From Mucilaginibacter flavidus (GTDB taxonomy: Bacteria; Bacteroidota; Bacteroidia; Sphingobacteriales; Sphingobacteriaceae): DNA of 64,000 nt. A model generated the notes under the pieces. It ran no database searches, was not told where the DNA came from, and saw only the letters and a program-made list of their open reading frames with translations. The position numbers were made by a program, and so were the translations under genes. The stretch is from contig NZ_JAMXOE010000001.1 of NCBI RefSeq assembly GCF_024055575.1, positions 434,001-498,000 of the forward strand, given 5' to 3'. Below, piece after piece: positions 18,860-25,616 of the stretch (position 1 is its first letter; every line of letters begins with the position of its first letter).

Positions 18860-19096
18860 CTAGATACAAACACCATTACTGCAAGTTTTACCTGCGCCGC
18901 AAGTTGGGTAACATGGCTCTCCCCAGCCAACCACAACGCAAACGTAATTGACACATGCATAGTTATAACCAGTACCACAATCTGCTACTACCTGGCAATG
19001 GCCGCCTTCGCTTCCACCAACCACATTCCTGAGCTGTTGCCTTGTAAGCCTCCCTCCAGCGCTGATTTCAAGCGCTTCGAGCTTTAACTTTTTCAT
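18860..19096 (-). CDS. Cys-rich double-glycine-leader peptide (RiPP/bacteriocin-like precursor)
   Basis: 78 residues. Residues 1-28 form a leader ending in VVGG (27-28): MKKLKLEALEISAGG then RLTRQQLRNVVGG, matching the GG-leader precursors of Bacteroidota (TIGR04149-like). The 50-residue remainder has eight cysteines (34, 40, 48, 53, 62, 66, 72, 77) in two related four-Cys units, the second being CYPTCGAGKTCSNGVC. A second GG at 31-32 gives an alternative cleavage site. No radical SAM enzyme, lanthipeptide synthetase or peptidase-transporter is visible next to it; the first gene downstream is the two-domain glycosyltransferase. Fate could be disulfide-bonded, glycosylated or both. Confidence 0.72.
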   Translation of the reverse strand: MKKLKLEALEISAGGRLTRQQLRNVVGGSEGGHCQVVADCGTGYNYACVNYVCVVVGWGEPCYPTCGAGKTCSNGVCI

Positions 19097-19226
19097 AATA
19101 ATATGTTTAAATTGTGCCTCTATTATCGGGTTGCGGCTTTTCCCTATCCTGTTTTACCGAAGACAGGCAACTTATTGTTCTCGAGACAATTTCTTTGCTT
19201 TATATAAATGTTTTATATCGTTCGGT

Positions 19227-19463
19227 TTATAGTTTTGGGAGGCTGCGCCCGTTAATAATGTTGCGCGTCATGATGCCATTCAAGGCGTTTACAAATACAA
19301 ACTCACCCCGCTCGTTTCCAAGACGGCTAAATAATGGTTCCGCTATCCTTGTGACAGATAACTTTTTAAAAGTATAGCAATAAGTTATATCAGGTACCCG
19401 ATAGTTGGGTAAATCAATTTCACTTACAAAACGGCTTAAAACCAGCGAAGGATTATTTTTCAT
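19227..19463 (-). CDS. Small unrecognised protein upstream of GG peptide
   Basis: A 78-residue frame from an ATG (MKNNPSLVLSRFVSE...) to a TAA, on the same strand and 130 bp upstream of the GG-leader peptide. Codon use looks plausible, with no signal peptide or membrane segment. I do not recognise it. It could be a real gene of the peptide locus or the remnant of a longer gene. Confidence 0.35.
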   Translation of the reverse strand: MKNNPSLVLSRFVSEIDLPNYRVPDITYCYTFKKLSVTRIAEPLFSRLGNERGEFVFVNALNGIMTRNIINGRSLPKL

Positions 19464-19526
19464 GAAAAGGTTTGGTGTACAATTAGTAAGTTGCAATATA
19501 ATTGGGACTGCAATATAATTAAATAC

Positions 19527-19682
19527 ATGTCAAGAATACAAGTATTTTTTTTAAAATATATGCACCCCAATACGGATATCCGCACAGCAGCATTTTTATT
19601 GTATGCGCTCCTGATTTTAATGTTCCATGTGCCCTATTTTGGCTTATGGCATCAAATGAAGATCGAACGGGTAAATCAATGA
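19527..19682 (+). CDS. Short membrane-segment reading frame (possible gene remnant)
   Basis: A 51-residue frame (MSRIQVFFLKYMHPNTDIRT...) with one strong hydrophobic helix (about 21-38) and a polar tail. Too short to assign; it reads like the N-terminus of a larger membrane protein cut short. No supporting promoter was found. Confidence 0.25.
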   Translation: MSRIQVFFLKYMHPNTDIRTAAFLLYALLILMFHVPYFGLWHQMKIERVNQ

Positions 19683-19740
19683 TTTTTTACAAGGTCTGAA
19701 TCTGCTATAACCGGAACTTTGTAGAAAACACTGAAATAAA

Positions 19741-20055
19741 ATGAAACAAATACTTATTGATAAATTCGTGGTGCCGGCAGCAGCGCTTACTGAATTCACA
19801 AAACGGATGAACTACAACCGTAACTTTATAAAAAAACTCGACGGATTTGTGCACGATGCCGCGTACAAACGCACAAACGAAGCCGGAGACCCGGTAATAG
19901 TTACCATGGCTGTTTGGGGAAATGCAGGCATGATTGAAAAAGCCAAAATTGCCGTGCAGGCCGAATATCAGCGCATAGGATTCAACATGGTTGATTTTAT
20001 AACCAACCTGGGTATTAAAATAGAACGCGAATTTTACGAAGAACTAACTGAGTAG
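19741..20055 (+). CDS. Antibiotic-biosynthesis-monooxygenase-like (dimeric alpha/beta barrel) protein
   Basis: 104-residue protein beginning MKQILIDKFVVPAAALTEFTKRM and containing DGFVHDAAYKR and VIVTMAVWGNAGMIEKAK, the layout of small ABM-type ferredoxin-like domains that dimerise. Such proteins are heme-degrading or quinol monooxygenases, or have no known activity; the catalytic residues are not conserved enough here to choose. Followed by a strong repeat hairpin. Confidence 0.65.
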   Translation: MKQILIDKFVVPAAALTEFTKRMNYNRNFIKKLDGFVHDAAYKRTNEAGDPVIVTMAVWGNAGMIEKAKIAVQAEYQRIGFNMVDFITNLGIKIEREFYEELTE

Positions 20056-20056
20056 C

Positions 20057-20135
20057 TTAAGTCGAAAGTCTTTAGTCGGAGTCAATAGTCGAATTCTTGT
20101 AGCTTCCGACTTAGGACTAAAGACTTTCAACTTGA
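20057..20135. repeat. Degenerate repeat hairpin (AGTC/GACT words)
   Basis: Arms 20057-20077 and 20115-20135 are complementary at 19 of 21 positions; each is made of variants of AAGTCGAAAGTC. The hairpin lies between two convergent genes (stops at 20055 and 20149) and could terminate both. Confidence 0.7.
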
Positions 20136-20148
20136 GACTAACACGATA

Positions 20149-20373
20149 CTAGTAATCCTCACTGGGCAGATGGTCATCGTCATCTGCGTCATCAATATTT
20201 TCTTCTACAATAATTTCATGCAGGTCGTTATCATCGCCGGCCTCGTCGTCAAATGATTCGTCTTCCTCGTCATCCCAATCATCGTCGTCGCCTTCTGGCG
20301 AATATGCTGCGTAAGTATCGTCGGCATCAATAGTTTGGATGTGGTCGTCGTTGTATGTTGAGGGGGTTATCAT
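20149..20373 (-). CDS. Highly acidic small protein
   Basis: 74 residues from the ATG at 20373, of which the central third is nearly all Asp/Glu (GDDDDWDDEEDESFDDEAGDD). Probably intrinsically disordered. An ATG 14 codons upstream (20415) would add a hydrophobic stretch and cannot be excluded. Function unknown; it follows the secreted protein gene by 73 bp on the same strand. Confidence 0.6.
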   Translation of the reverse strand: MITPSTYNDDHIQTIDADDTYAAYSPEGDDDDWDDEEDESFDDEAGDDNDLHEIIVEENIDDADDDDHLPSEDY

Positions 20374-20446
20374 CGTATTTATTAATAAAAATGTTAAAGT
20401 AAACGTCAGCGGCATTGTATATCAAAAACAATACCGTAACTGTGAT

Positions 20447-21061
20447 TTATAAAAAGTCAATTGCTGTTATTTCTTTTACCTTATAATAACCCTTTGCGGC
20501 TGGCAGGTAAACCTCCATCTCACGCCAGGTTACTTTTATCTTTTTGCCTTTAAGCTGAACCGAACCATTCATAAACTTGTCAGAGCCGGGAAACTCTCTC
20601 AACCACAAAAAAGATTTCTCGCTGTTCGTTTTATCAGTAACAACTATATAATTAAAGCCTTTTAAATCTATCCGGTTAAATGTACCGTTTGTTTCGGATG
20701 TTGCCTCGGCGCTATTCTTTTTATCATCGGCCATCAGCAACCCCAGTTTCATAGCCGCCGCACAATTTTGCTTCATCAGGCTCTCACCTATGTCATTTCC
20801 AATTTTATTCATGCCTTCGTCGTCTGCCATTGTCGTGTGGCGTTCCGTAGCTACGTCAACAAGTAAAGCCGGATGTTGCGCAAAGCAGTCGCTAAATACT
20901 GCCGTTGCCTGTTGTTTGGTGGTAACTTTGGTAAAATCCACTTTCGTCATGCAGTCGCATATAGAATCAGTGAGCTTTTTTTCTGCTGGCCCTGCAACCC
21001 TTTGTGCCAGTAAACAATTGATACTTAAGGTAAATACAAGGATTGGTAATAAAGATTTCAT
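20447..21061 (-). CDS. Secreted protein of unknown function
   Basis: 204 residues with signal peptide MKSLLPILVFTLSINCLLAQ. The mature protein begins with a helical Cys-containing region (DSICDCMTKVDF, FSDCFAQHPALL, KQNCAAAMKLG) and ends in a beta-rich region (NYIVVTDKTNSEKSFLWLREF to VKEITAIDFL). This architecture is common in Bacteroidota hypothetical proteins. Divergent from rpsF. Confidence 0.7.
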   Translation of the reverse strand: MKSLLPILVFTLSINCLLAQRVAGPAEKKLTDSICDCMTKVDFTKVTTKQQATAVFSDCFAQHPALLVDVATERHTTMADDEGMNKIGNDIGESLMKQNCAAAMKLGLLMADDKKNSAEATSETNGTFNRIDLKGFNYIVVTDKTNSEKSFLWLREFPGSDKFMNGSVQLKGKKIKVTWREMEVYLPAAKGYYKVKEITAIDFL

Positions 21062-21107
21062 AATTGAATATCGTTAACAGTTAACGGCGTAAAATACAAT
21101 TAATTGG

Positions 21108-21138
21108 TTTGAAAATACAAATATTCTTCATACATTTG
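21108..21138 (+). promoter_or_regulatory. Promoter of rpsF-rpsR-rplI
   Basis: TTTG at 21108-21111 and TACATTTG at 21131-21138 match the Bacteroidota -33 and -7 elements with a 19-bp spacer. The start codon is at 21184, leaving a leader of about 40 bases. Confidence 0.7.
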
Positions 21139-21183
21139 CAGCCCCGTAATAGCGGGTAATTTATTTAAAATCAAAGTATAACA

Positions 21184-21546
21184 ATGCAACAGTACGAAAT
21201 TGTGATCGTTCTAACCCCGTTGTTGTCAGTTGATGTTGCTGCAGAGGCTAACGCCAAATTCAGCAAAATTTTAACTGATAACGGAGCCGAAATTGTCCAG
21301 GAGGATAATTGGGGTTTGAGAAAATTAGCGTACCCTATCCAAAAAAAGACGACAGGGTATTATCACTTAACTGAATTTAAGGCCCCGGGTGATGTAATTA
21401 ACAAACTTGAAGTTGAACTACGCCGCGATGAGCGCGTGTTACGCTTTTTAACCATTGCCTTAGATAAGCACGCTGTTGCTTACAACGACAAAAAACGCAG
21501 TGGTGCTTTCAACAAAAAACCTAAAGCAGAGGAGGCAGCACACTAA
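21184..21546 (+). CDS. rpsF: 30S ribosomal protein bS6
   Basis: 120-residue bS6, a small-subunit protein that pairs with bS18 on the platform. The sequence has the family opening [12 protein letters not shown], the [20 protein letters not shown] strand region and the [21 protein letters not shown] end, then a basic tail. The stop codon overlaps the rpsR start by one base. In Flavobacterium johnsoniae, bS6 and bS18 with bS21 form the pocket that hides the 16S anti-Shine-Dalgarno sequence. Confidence 0.97.
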   Translation: MQQYEIVIVLTPLLSVDVAAEANAKFSKILTDNGAEIVQEDNWGLRKLAYPIQKKTTGYYHLTEFKAPGDVINKLEVELRRDERVLRFLTIALDKHAVAYNDKKRSGAFNKKPKAEEAAH

Positions 21547-21809
21547 TGGCTAACGAACAAATTAAATACGTAACCGCCCCTAAAGTAGAGGACACACGTA
21601 AAAAATACTGCCGTTTCAAAAAGAATGGTATCAAGTATATCGATTACAAAGACGCTAACTTTTTATTAAAGTTTATTAACGACCAGGGTAAAGTATTACC
21701 ACGCCGCTTAACCGGTACTTCGTTAAAATTTCAGCGCAAGGTTGCACAGGCTGTTAAGCGTGCGCGCCACATTGGTTTATTACCTTATGTTACAGACTCA
21801 TTAAAATAA
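21546..21809 (+). CDS. rpsR: 30S ribosomal protein bS18
   Basis: 87-residue bS18. Diagnostic stretches are [25 protein letters not shown] (written here only to mark residues 16-40) and [20 protein letters not shown], followed by [11 protein letters not shown]. Its ATG shares one base with the rpsF stop, so translation is coupled. Confidence 0.97.
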   Translation: MANEQIKYVTAPKVEDTRKKYCRFKKNGIKYIDYKDANFLLKFINDQGKVLPRRLTGTSLKFQRKVAQAVKRARHIGLLPYVTDSLK

Positions 21810-21811
21810 TC

Positions 21812-21818
21812 AGGAGGT
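21812..21818 (+). promoter_or_regulatory. Strong Shine-Dalgarno site before rplI
   Basis: AGGAGGT lies 7 bases before the rplI ATG. Most starts in this window have no such site, as usual in Bacteroidota, so this one stands out. Confidence 0.8.
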
Positions 21819-21825
21819 AAAGAAA

Positions 21826-22269
21826 ATGGAACTTATTTTAAAACAAGACGTTAAGCACCTGGGTGATAAGGATGATGTAGTGAAAGTAAAGCCAGGTTAT
21901 GGCCGTAACTACCTTATCCCTAAGGGTTATGCCATACAGGCCACTGTAAGTGCCCGCAAAGTTTTAGCTGAAAACCTTAAACAGGCCCAGTTTAAACAAG
22001 ATAAAATACGCAAAGATGCTGATGCTATTGCAGCCCGTTTAGAAGGCGTTAAGCTTACTATCGGCGCTAAAGCTGGCGAAACCGGTAAAATTTTCGGTGC
22101 AATCAACACTATCCAGGTTGCTGATGCATTGAAGAAATTAGGCTTTGAAGTCGACCGTCGCCGCATCACTTTTGAAACTGAACCAAAATTTGTTGGCGAA
22201 TACGTTGCCAATGTTAACCTGCACAAAGAGGTTAAAGTACAGGTTCCTTTCGAAGTAGTAGCAGAGTAA
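21826..22269 (+). CDS. rplI: 50S ribosomal protein bL9
   Basis: 147-residue bL9, with the N-terminal domain LKQDVKHLGDKDDVVKVKPGYGRNYLIPKGYA (residues 4-35), a connecting helix and the C-terminal domain. Third gene of the operon, 16 bp after rpsR. It is the only operon member with a clear Shine-Dalgarno site. A hairpin terminator follows. Confidence 0.97.
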   Translation: MELILKQDVKHLGDKDDVVKVKPGYGRNYLIPKGYAIQATVSARKVLAENLKQAQFKQDKIRKDADAIAARLEGVKLTIGAKAGETGKIFGAINTIQVADALKKLGFEVDRRRITFETEPKFVGEYVANVNLHKEVKVQVPFEVVAE

Positions 22270-22273
22270 TCTG

Positions 22274-22465
22274 ATTTCGGACGTCGGATTTACGATGTCG
22301 GATTTCGAATTAAAGATTTATATAAAGGTGTTGAGCGAAAGCTTGACACCTTTTTTTGTTGCCCTCCTCCCCGCCACGTCATTGCGAGGAACAATCGGTG
22401 CAATCATTCCCAAATCGGTGAAATCCCCAAAATAAATCCGAAATCGAAATTCCGACTTCCGAAAT
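22274..22465. repeat. Inverted pair of degenerate TTTCGGA-word repeats around rplI terminator
   Basis: Left arm 22274-22305 and right arm 22434-22465 are complementary at about 28 of 32 positions; each arm is a run of variants of ATTTCGGAYGTCGG. They enclose the rplI terminator and a fragment of a CATTGCGAGG repeat (22379-22391). Related arms occur at 34288-34391. Confidence 0.65.
22324..22357 (+). terminator. Rho-independent terminator after rplI
   Basis: AAAGGTGT (22324-22331) pairs with ACACCTTT (22346-22353), with an inner AGC-GAAA-GCT stem and a run of seven T. Lies 55 bases after the rplI stop. Confidence 0.88.
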
Positions 22466-22485
22466 AAAAAATTATTTTTAACCCA

Positions 22486-23247
22486 ATGAAAACCACGCGG
22501 AGTAAAAGTCCTGCTTCAAATAATAGATCGGCTGCCGGCAAAAAGAAAGGCATCTTCCGTAATGGCTGGCTTAAGCTTGTTTTGCGTATTGTAAAGCTGG
22601 TGTTTATAGTTTTTGTGTTGGGCAGTTTGTTTTTTGTGATACTGTACCGCTTTGTTAACCCGCCTGTTACCTGGCTGATGATTCAGCGTGGTTTTGAGCG
22701 CAAAGCCGACGGCAAGGACTGGAAGATAGATAAACAATGGAAAGACTTCGACGATATTTCCCTATCCATGAAACGAGCCGCCGTTGCCGCCGAAGACCAG
22801 ACATTTTTAGAAAACCACGGCTTCGACTTTAACGCCATTGAAAAAGCTTATGAGAAAAACTCGAAGAGCAAAAAGCTTATTGGCGGCAGCACCATAACGC
22901 AACAAACCGCAAAAAATGTATTCCTTTGGCCGGGCAGGTCGATAATTCGTAAAGGGTTCGAGGCATGGTTTACGGTGTTGATGGACATATTCTGGAGCAA
23001 AAAGCGTATCATGGAGGTATACCTTAACGAAATTGAAATGGGCGATGGCATTTACGGCGTGGAAGCGGCAGCCCAGGCGTATTTTCATAAGCCGGCATCG
23101 CAGCTAACCAACCGCGAAGCGGCAGCTATTGCGGTGATATTTCCAAATCCCCTAAAATGGTCGGCCACAAACCCCAGCGACTATCTTCGGCACCGGCAGT
23201 ATTTGATAATGAAGAATATGCGGAGGTTGGGGCCGTTGGAGTTTTAG
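22486..23247 (+). CDS. mtgA: Monofunctional biosynthetic peptidoglycan transglycosylase
   Basis: 253-residue GT51 enzyme that polymerises lipid II into glycan strands at the outer face of the inner membrane. A transmembrane helix spans about residues 32-56. Catalytic-domain motifs are AAEDQTFLENHGFD (first Glu is the catalytic base), GGSTITQQTAKN, the KKRIMEVYLNEIEMG motif and AAAIAVIFPNPLKWS. No transpeptidase domain, hence monofunctional. A CCCCTAAAGGGG palindrome follows the stop. Confidence 0.93.
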   Translation: MKTTRSKSPASNNRSAAGKKKGIFRNGWLKLVLRIVKLVFIVFVLGSLFFVILYRFVNPPVTWLMIQRGFERKADGKDWKIDKQWKDFDDISLSMKRAAVAAEDQTFLENHGFDFNAIEKAYEKNSKSKKLIGGSTITQQTAKNVFLWPGRSIIRKGFEAWFTVLMDIFWSKKRIMEVYLNEIEMGDGIYGVEAAAQAYFHKPASQLTNREAAAIAVIFPNPLKWSATNPSDYLRHRQYLIMKNMRRLGPLEF

Positions 23248-23250
23248 TGC

Positions 23251-23272
23251 GGCCCCCTAACCCCTAAAGGGG
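23251..23272. repeat. CCCCTAAAGGGG palindromic repeat, copy 1
   Basis: GGCCCCCTAACCCCTAAAGGGG sits three bases after the mtgA stop codon. A second copy in the opposite orientation lies at 24380-24402. Confidence 0.6.
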
Positions 23273-23297
23273 AACTTTATTGATTAAAAATATAAAC

Positions 23298-23855
23298 ATG
23301 TTAGTTGACAACGATTTCGACCTTCAGCAGGATTTGCAGCCTGAGCTAATAGCTGGTGAGCGTTTGTTATGGACAGGCAAGCCAAAAACAGGGATTGTTT
23401 TAAGAATTTCGGATGCTGTGTATATCCCGTTTAGTATACTATGGTTTGGCTTTGCTGTCTTTTGGGAATTTGGCGCGTCACAGGCAGGTGGATACTTTTT
23501 CATGATCTGGGGAATTCCTTTTATAGTAGTAGGCTTTTATATAACAATTGGCCGTTTCTTTTACGACGCTTTGTTGCGTAAAAGCACTATTTATGGCATC
23601 ACCAATAACAGGATAATTATTAAAGACGGCGTGTTTAATACAACCATTAATTCATTTAATATAAACACCTTACCAAACCTTGGCCTTGATGAAAAAAAGG
23701 ATGGCAGCGGGTCTATAACACTGGACGCGAGCACCGGTAATTTTTCCGGTAACCGGATACGTAACCTCCCGCAGCAGAAACCAAATCCGCAAATCGAATT
23801 CATACCAAATGTGCGAAGCGTTTATAACCTGATTTTACAGCAGCAGCAAAAATAA
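23298..23855 (+). CDS. PH-domain (bPH2-like) membrane protein
   Basis: 185 residues. Residues 13-25 (LIAGERLLWTGKP) are the typical opening of bacterial PH-domain proteins. Two membrane helices follow (about 32-50 and 58-80), then a bPH2-type beta domain with STIYGITNNRIIIKDG. The C-terminus is Gln-rich. An upstream TTG at 23280 is less likely than the ATG at 23298. Function unknown. Confidence 0.75.
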   Translation: MLVDNDFDLQQDLQPELIAGERLLWTGKPKTGIVLRISDAVYIPFSILWFGFAVFWEFGASQAGGYFFMIWGIPFIVVGFYITIGRFFYDALLRKSTIYGITNNRIIIKDGVFNTTINSFNINTLPNLGLDEKKDGSGSITLDASTGNFSGNRIRNLPQQKPNPQIEFIPNVRSVYNLILQQQQK

Positions 23856-23864
23856 CCTGTAATC

Positions 23865-24278
23865 ATGCCCAACTCACCCAAACCAACCGACCAGCAACAA
23901 GTAACCCAACACATCCAAAACCTCGACGCGTCAATAAAGGATACGGTTGAAACCCTGCGCCAAATTATCCTGAACGTTAGCGATGAAATAAGCGAGCGGA
24001 TAAAATGGAACAACCCAAGCTTTTACTACAACGGCGAAATGCAGCCTTTCGACCCCAAAGAATATAAACGGGAAATGATCGTATTCAACCTGCATAAAAA
24101 CAGGATAATGCTGGTTTTCCCAAGCGGCGCCAAAGTAAACGATACCACCGGCCTGCTAACCGGCAACTACGCAGACGGCCGCCGGATTGTTGTTTTTAAA
24201 GATATGGAGGATGTAAAAGCACGTAAGGCTGATTTGCATCTCGTTATAACAAAATGGCTAAAACTGGTTGATAAGTGA
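23865..24278 (+). CDS. DUF1801-like (YdhG) domain protein
   Basis: 137 residues. TLRQIILNVSDEISERIKWNNPSFYYNG is residues 30-57 of the DUF1801 fold, shared with Fra/YdhG proteins. The later MIVFNLHKNRIMLVFPSG forms the central strands. Cytosolic, function unknown. It starts 9 bp after the PH-domain gene, so the two probably share a transcript. Confidence 0.7.
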   Translation: MPNSPKPTDQQQVTQHIQNLDASIKDTVETLRQIILNVSDEISERIKWNNPSFYYNGEMQPFDPKEYKREMIVFNLHKNRIMLVFPSGAKVNDTTGLLTGNYADGRRIVVFKDMEDVKARKADLHLVITKWLKLVDK

Positions 24279-24287
24279 AATAGACCG

Positions 24288-24363
24288 GGTGTCACCCTGA
24301 GGCACTCGAAGGGTGAGCGCAGAGGCCTTTGCCCGCATGCTTCGAGAGCCTCAGCATAACACC
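24288..24363. repeat. 76-bp palindromic element, copy 1
   Basis: Begins GGTGTCACCCTGAGG and ends with the near-complementary CCTCAGCATAACACC. The sequence matches the reverse complement of 45196-45271 at 72 of 76 positions, including the loop, which points to a mobile MITE-like repeat. Confidence 0.75.
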
Positions 24364-24379
24364 CCGCTTGCTATTCATT

Positions 24380-24402
24380 CCCCCTTTAGGGGGCCAGGGG
24401 GC
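24380..24402. repeat. CCCCTAAAGGGG palindromic repeat, copy 2
   Basis: Begins CCCCCTTTAGGGGGCC and is inverted relative to 23251-23272. It abuts the stop codon of the YdeI-like gene (minus strand). Confidence 0.6.
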
Positions 24403-24403
24403 T

Positions 24404-25015
24404 CTACTTCTGGTACTTCCAATGCCTCGATTTCCCCTCACTTATCCACTCCAGTGCCTGTTCCATACGTTTCTGCCGTGTGTCATCACTTTTTGCCTCG
24501 GCAAACCATTCGAGGTATTCCCGTTTTTTAGATGGCGAAAAGTCCACGAAATAACCAAGGGCAGTGGTGTTGCTGCTTAACATTTGGTTAAAATCATCAG
24601 GGATGGGTAGTTCTGCTTTGGCGGGAGCCGCTTTTTTAGGCTCCTTAATGCCGCTTTCATTCAAGGCAATCACCTGCAATATAAAACCGATCATCGCCTC
24701 ATCGGGCGGCAGGTCTTCCATTTTTTCAATACGGCCAAAGCTTCCGGCAGCAGCCTCTTCGTCGCTTCCCTGCAGGTAGCCCTCAGGGTCGTTCAACCGC
24801 GACGACTTCCAAAAACCAAAGCCAAGATGCTGTTTAAACGATGCCATCATACAAACCGGGCCTTTGTAGTCAAAAAAAGGCATACCCCATTTAACAGTTT
24901 CTGTTATCAAAGGCGAAGCCTTATGTACAACCTCGCGGATATGTTCAAGTATTGGTTTTGCAAAAGGTGCGGCCTTGGCTATGTAGGCGTCAACCCGGGC
25001 GTCATATTGTTCCAT
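24404..25015 (-). CDS. YdeI/OmpD-associated family protein (DUF1801 plus YdeI domain)
   Basis: 203 residues. The N-terminal DUF1801 domain (about 1-110) has EHIREVVHKASPLITETVKWGMPFFDYKG at 24-52, and the C-terminal half has the YdeI-type segment PIPDDFNQMLSSN, then FSPSKKREYLEWFAEAKSDDTRQKR. Cytosolic; YdeI-family proteins have been linked to stress and antimicrobial-peptide tolerance in some bacteria, but no activity is established. It shares the DUF1801 fold with the gene at 23865. Confidence 0.8.
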   Translation of the reverse strand: MEQYDARVDAYIAKAAPFAKPILEHIREVVHKASPLITETVKWGMPFFDYKGPVCMMASFKQHLGFGFWKSSRLNDPEGYLQGSDEEAAAGSFGRIEKMEDLPPDEAMIGFILQVIALNESGIKEPKKAAPAKAELPIPDDFNQMLSSNTTALGYFVDFSPSKKREYLEWFAEAKSDDTRQKRMEQALEWISEGKSRHWKYQK

Positions 25016-25036
25016 AGCTAAAGTTAATTACAAAAA

Positions 25037-25324
25037 TTAACCCAGCAAATTTTTTAAATCGGGATGATATTGGGGGGTTAAAAATTCGGTGATGTCAAAT
25101 TCAGCAAGCTCATGTTTATAGAAGGGGTCTTCTTTAATTATTTCCTCAACTTCAGCTTTGCTGTCAGCCATTGCTAAAATAATGCACCCTTTGCGCGGCA
25201 CTTTTCTGCCTGAGGCTACGAAGATATTTTTGTCGTAATACTTATGCAGGTATTTAACGTGGGCAGCCATGTGTTGGTCAAGCTCTTCGAGGGGGACGAT
25301 GTAAGTGAGGTTGATGATGAACAT
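25037..25324 (-). CDS. YciI-family protein
   Basis: 95-residue ferredoxin-like YciI protein: MFIINLTYIVPLEELDQHM, AHVKYLHKYYDKNIFVASGRK and VEEIIKEDPFYKHELAEFDI are all family-typical, including the conserved His (AHVKYL) and Asp (EDPF). A hydrolase or dehydrochlorinase-like role has been proposed for some members. It is 21 bp upstream of the YdeI-like gene on the same strand and probably cotranscribed. Confidence 0.85.
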   Translation of the reverse strand: MFIINLTYIVPLEELDQHMAAHVKYLHKYYDKNIFVASGRKVPRKGCIILAMADSKAEVEEIIKEDPFYKHELAEFDITEFLTPQYHPDLKNLLG

Positions 25325-25327
25325 GGT

Positions 25328-25369
25328 GGATTAGAGATTGGAGATAAGAGATCGGAGATAAGAGATTAG
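25328..25369. repeat. Degenerate GAGATTAGAGAT direct repeat
   Basis: Four tandem variants of GAGATTRGAGATAA lie just upstream of the YciI start. The same word recurs at 47579-47690. Confidence 0.55.
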
Positions 25370-25397
25370 TTTTAAGCTGCAAAAGAACAAACTGGTA

Positions 25398-25556
25398 TTA
25401 GATATCCTTTATGGTAAGTGGCTTTATCTTTCCTTTCTGTATTAGTTTAACCTCCAATAGAGCCTCCATTATTTCCCGTGTCAGTTTGCTTTACTTAGTC
25501 AGGTCAGTAGGGACTTTTATACCACATGCCTCTAATTTCTTATTTAGGTTTGCCAT
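25398..25556 (-). pseudogene. Possible small gene with an in-frame stop
   Basis: From the ATG at 25556 the frame reads MANLNKKLEACGIKVPTDLTK, stops at a TAA (25491-25493, codon 22), and continues open as SKLTREIMEALLEVKLIQKG to a TAA at 25398-25400. The combined 53 codons have plausible helix-forming composition, like a small regulatory or antitoxin-like protein. Family unknown; may be chance. Confidence 0.25.
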
Positions 25557-25581
25557 GCCTACTTATCAAATCAGAATTGCT

Positions 25582-25616
25582 ACTATGAACTATGAACCAT
25601 CAACTATGAACTCAAC
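25582..25616. repeat. Degenerate ATGAACYAT direct repeat
   Basis: Three variants of CTATGAACCATCAA, related to the hairpin at 12557-12665, located next to the stop codon of the gene at 25604. Confidence 0.5.
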
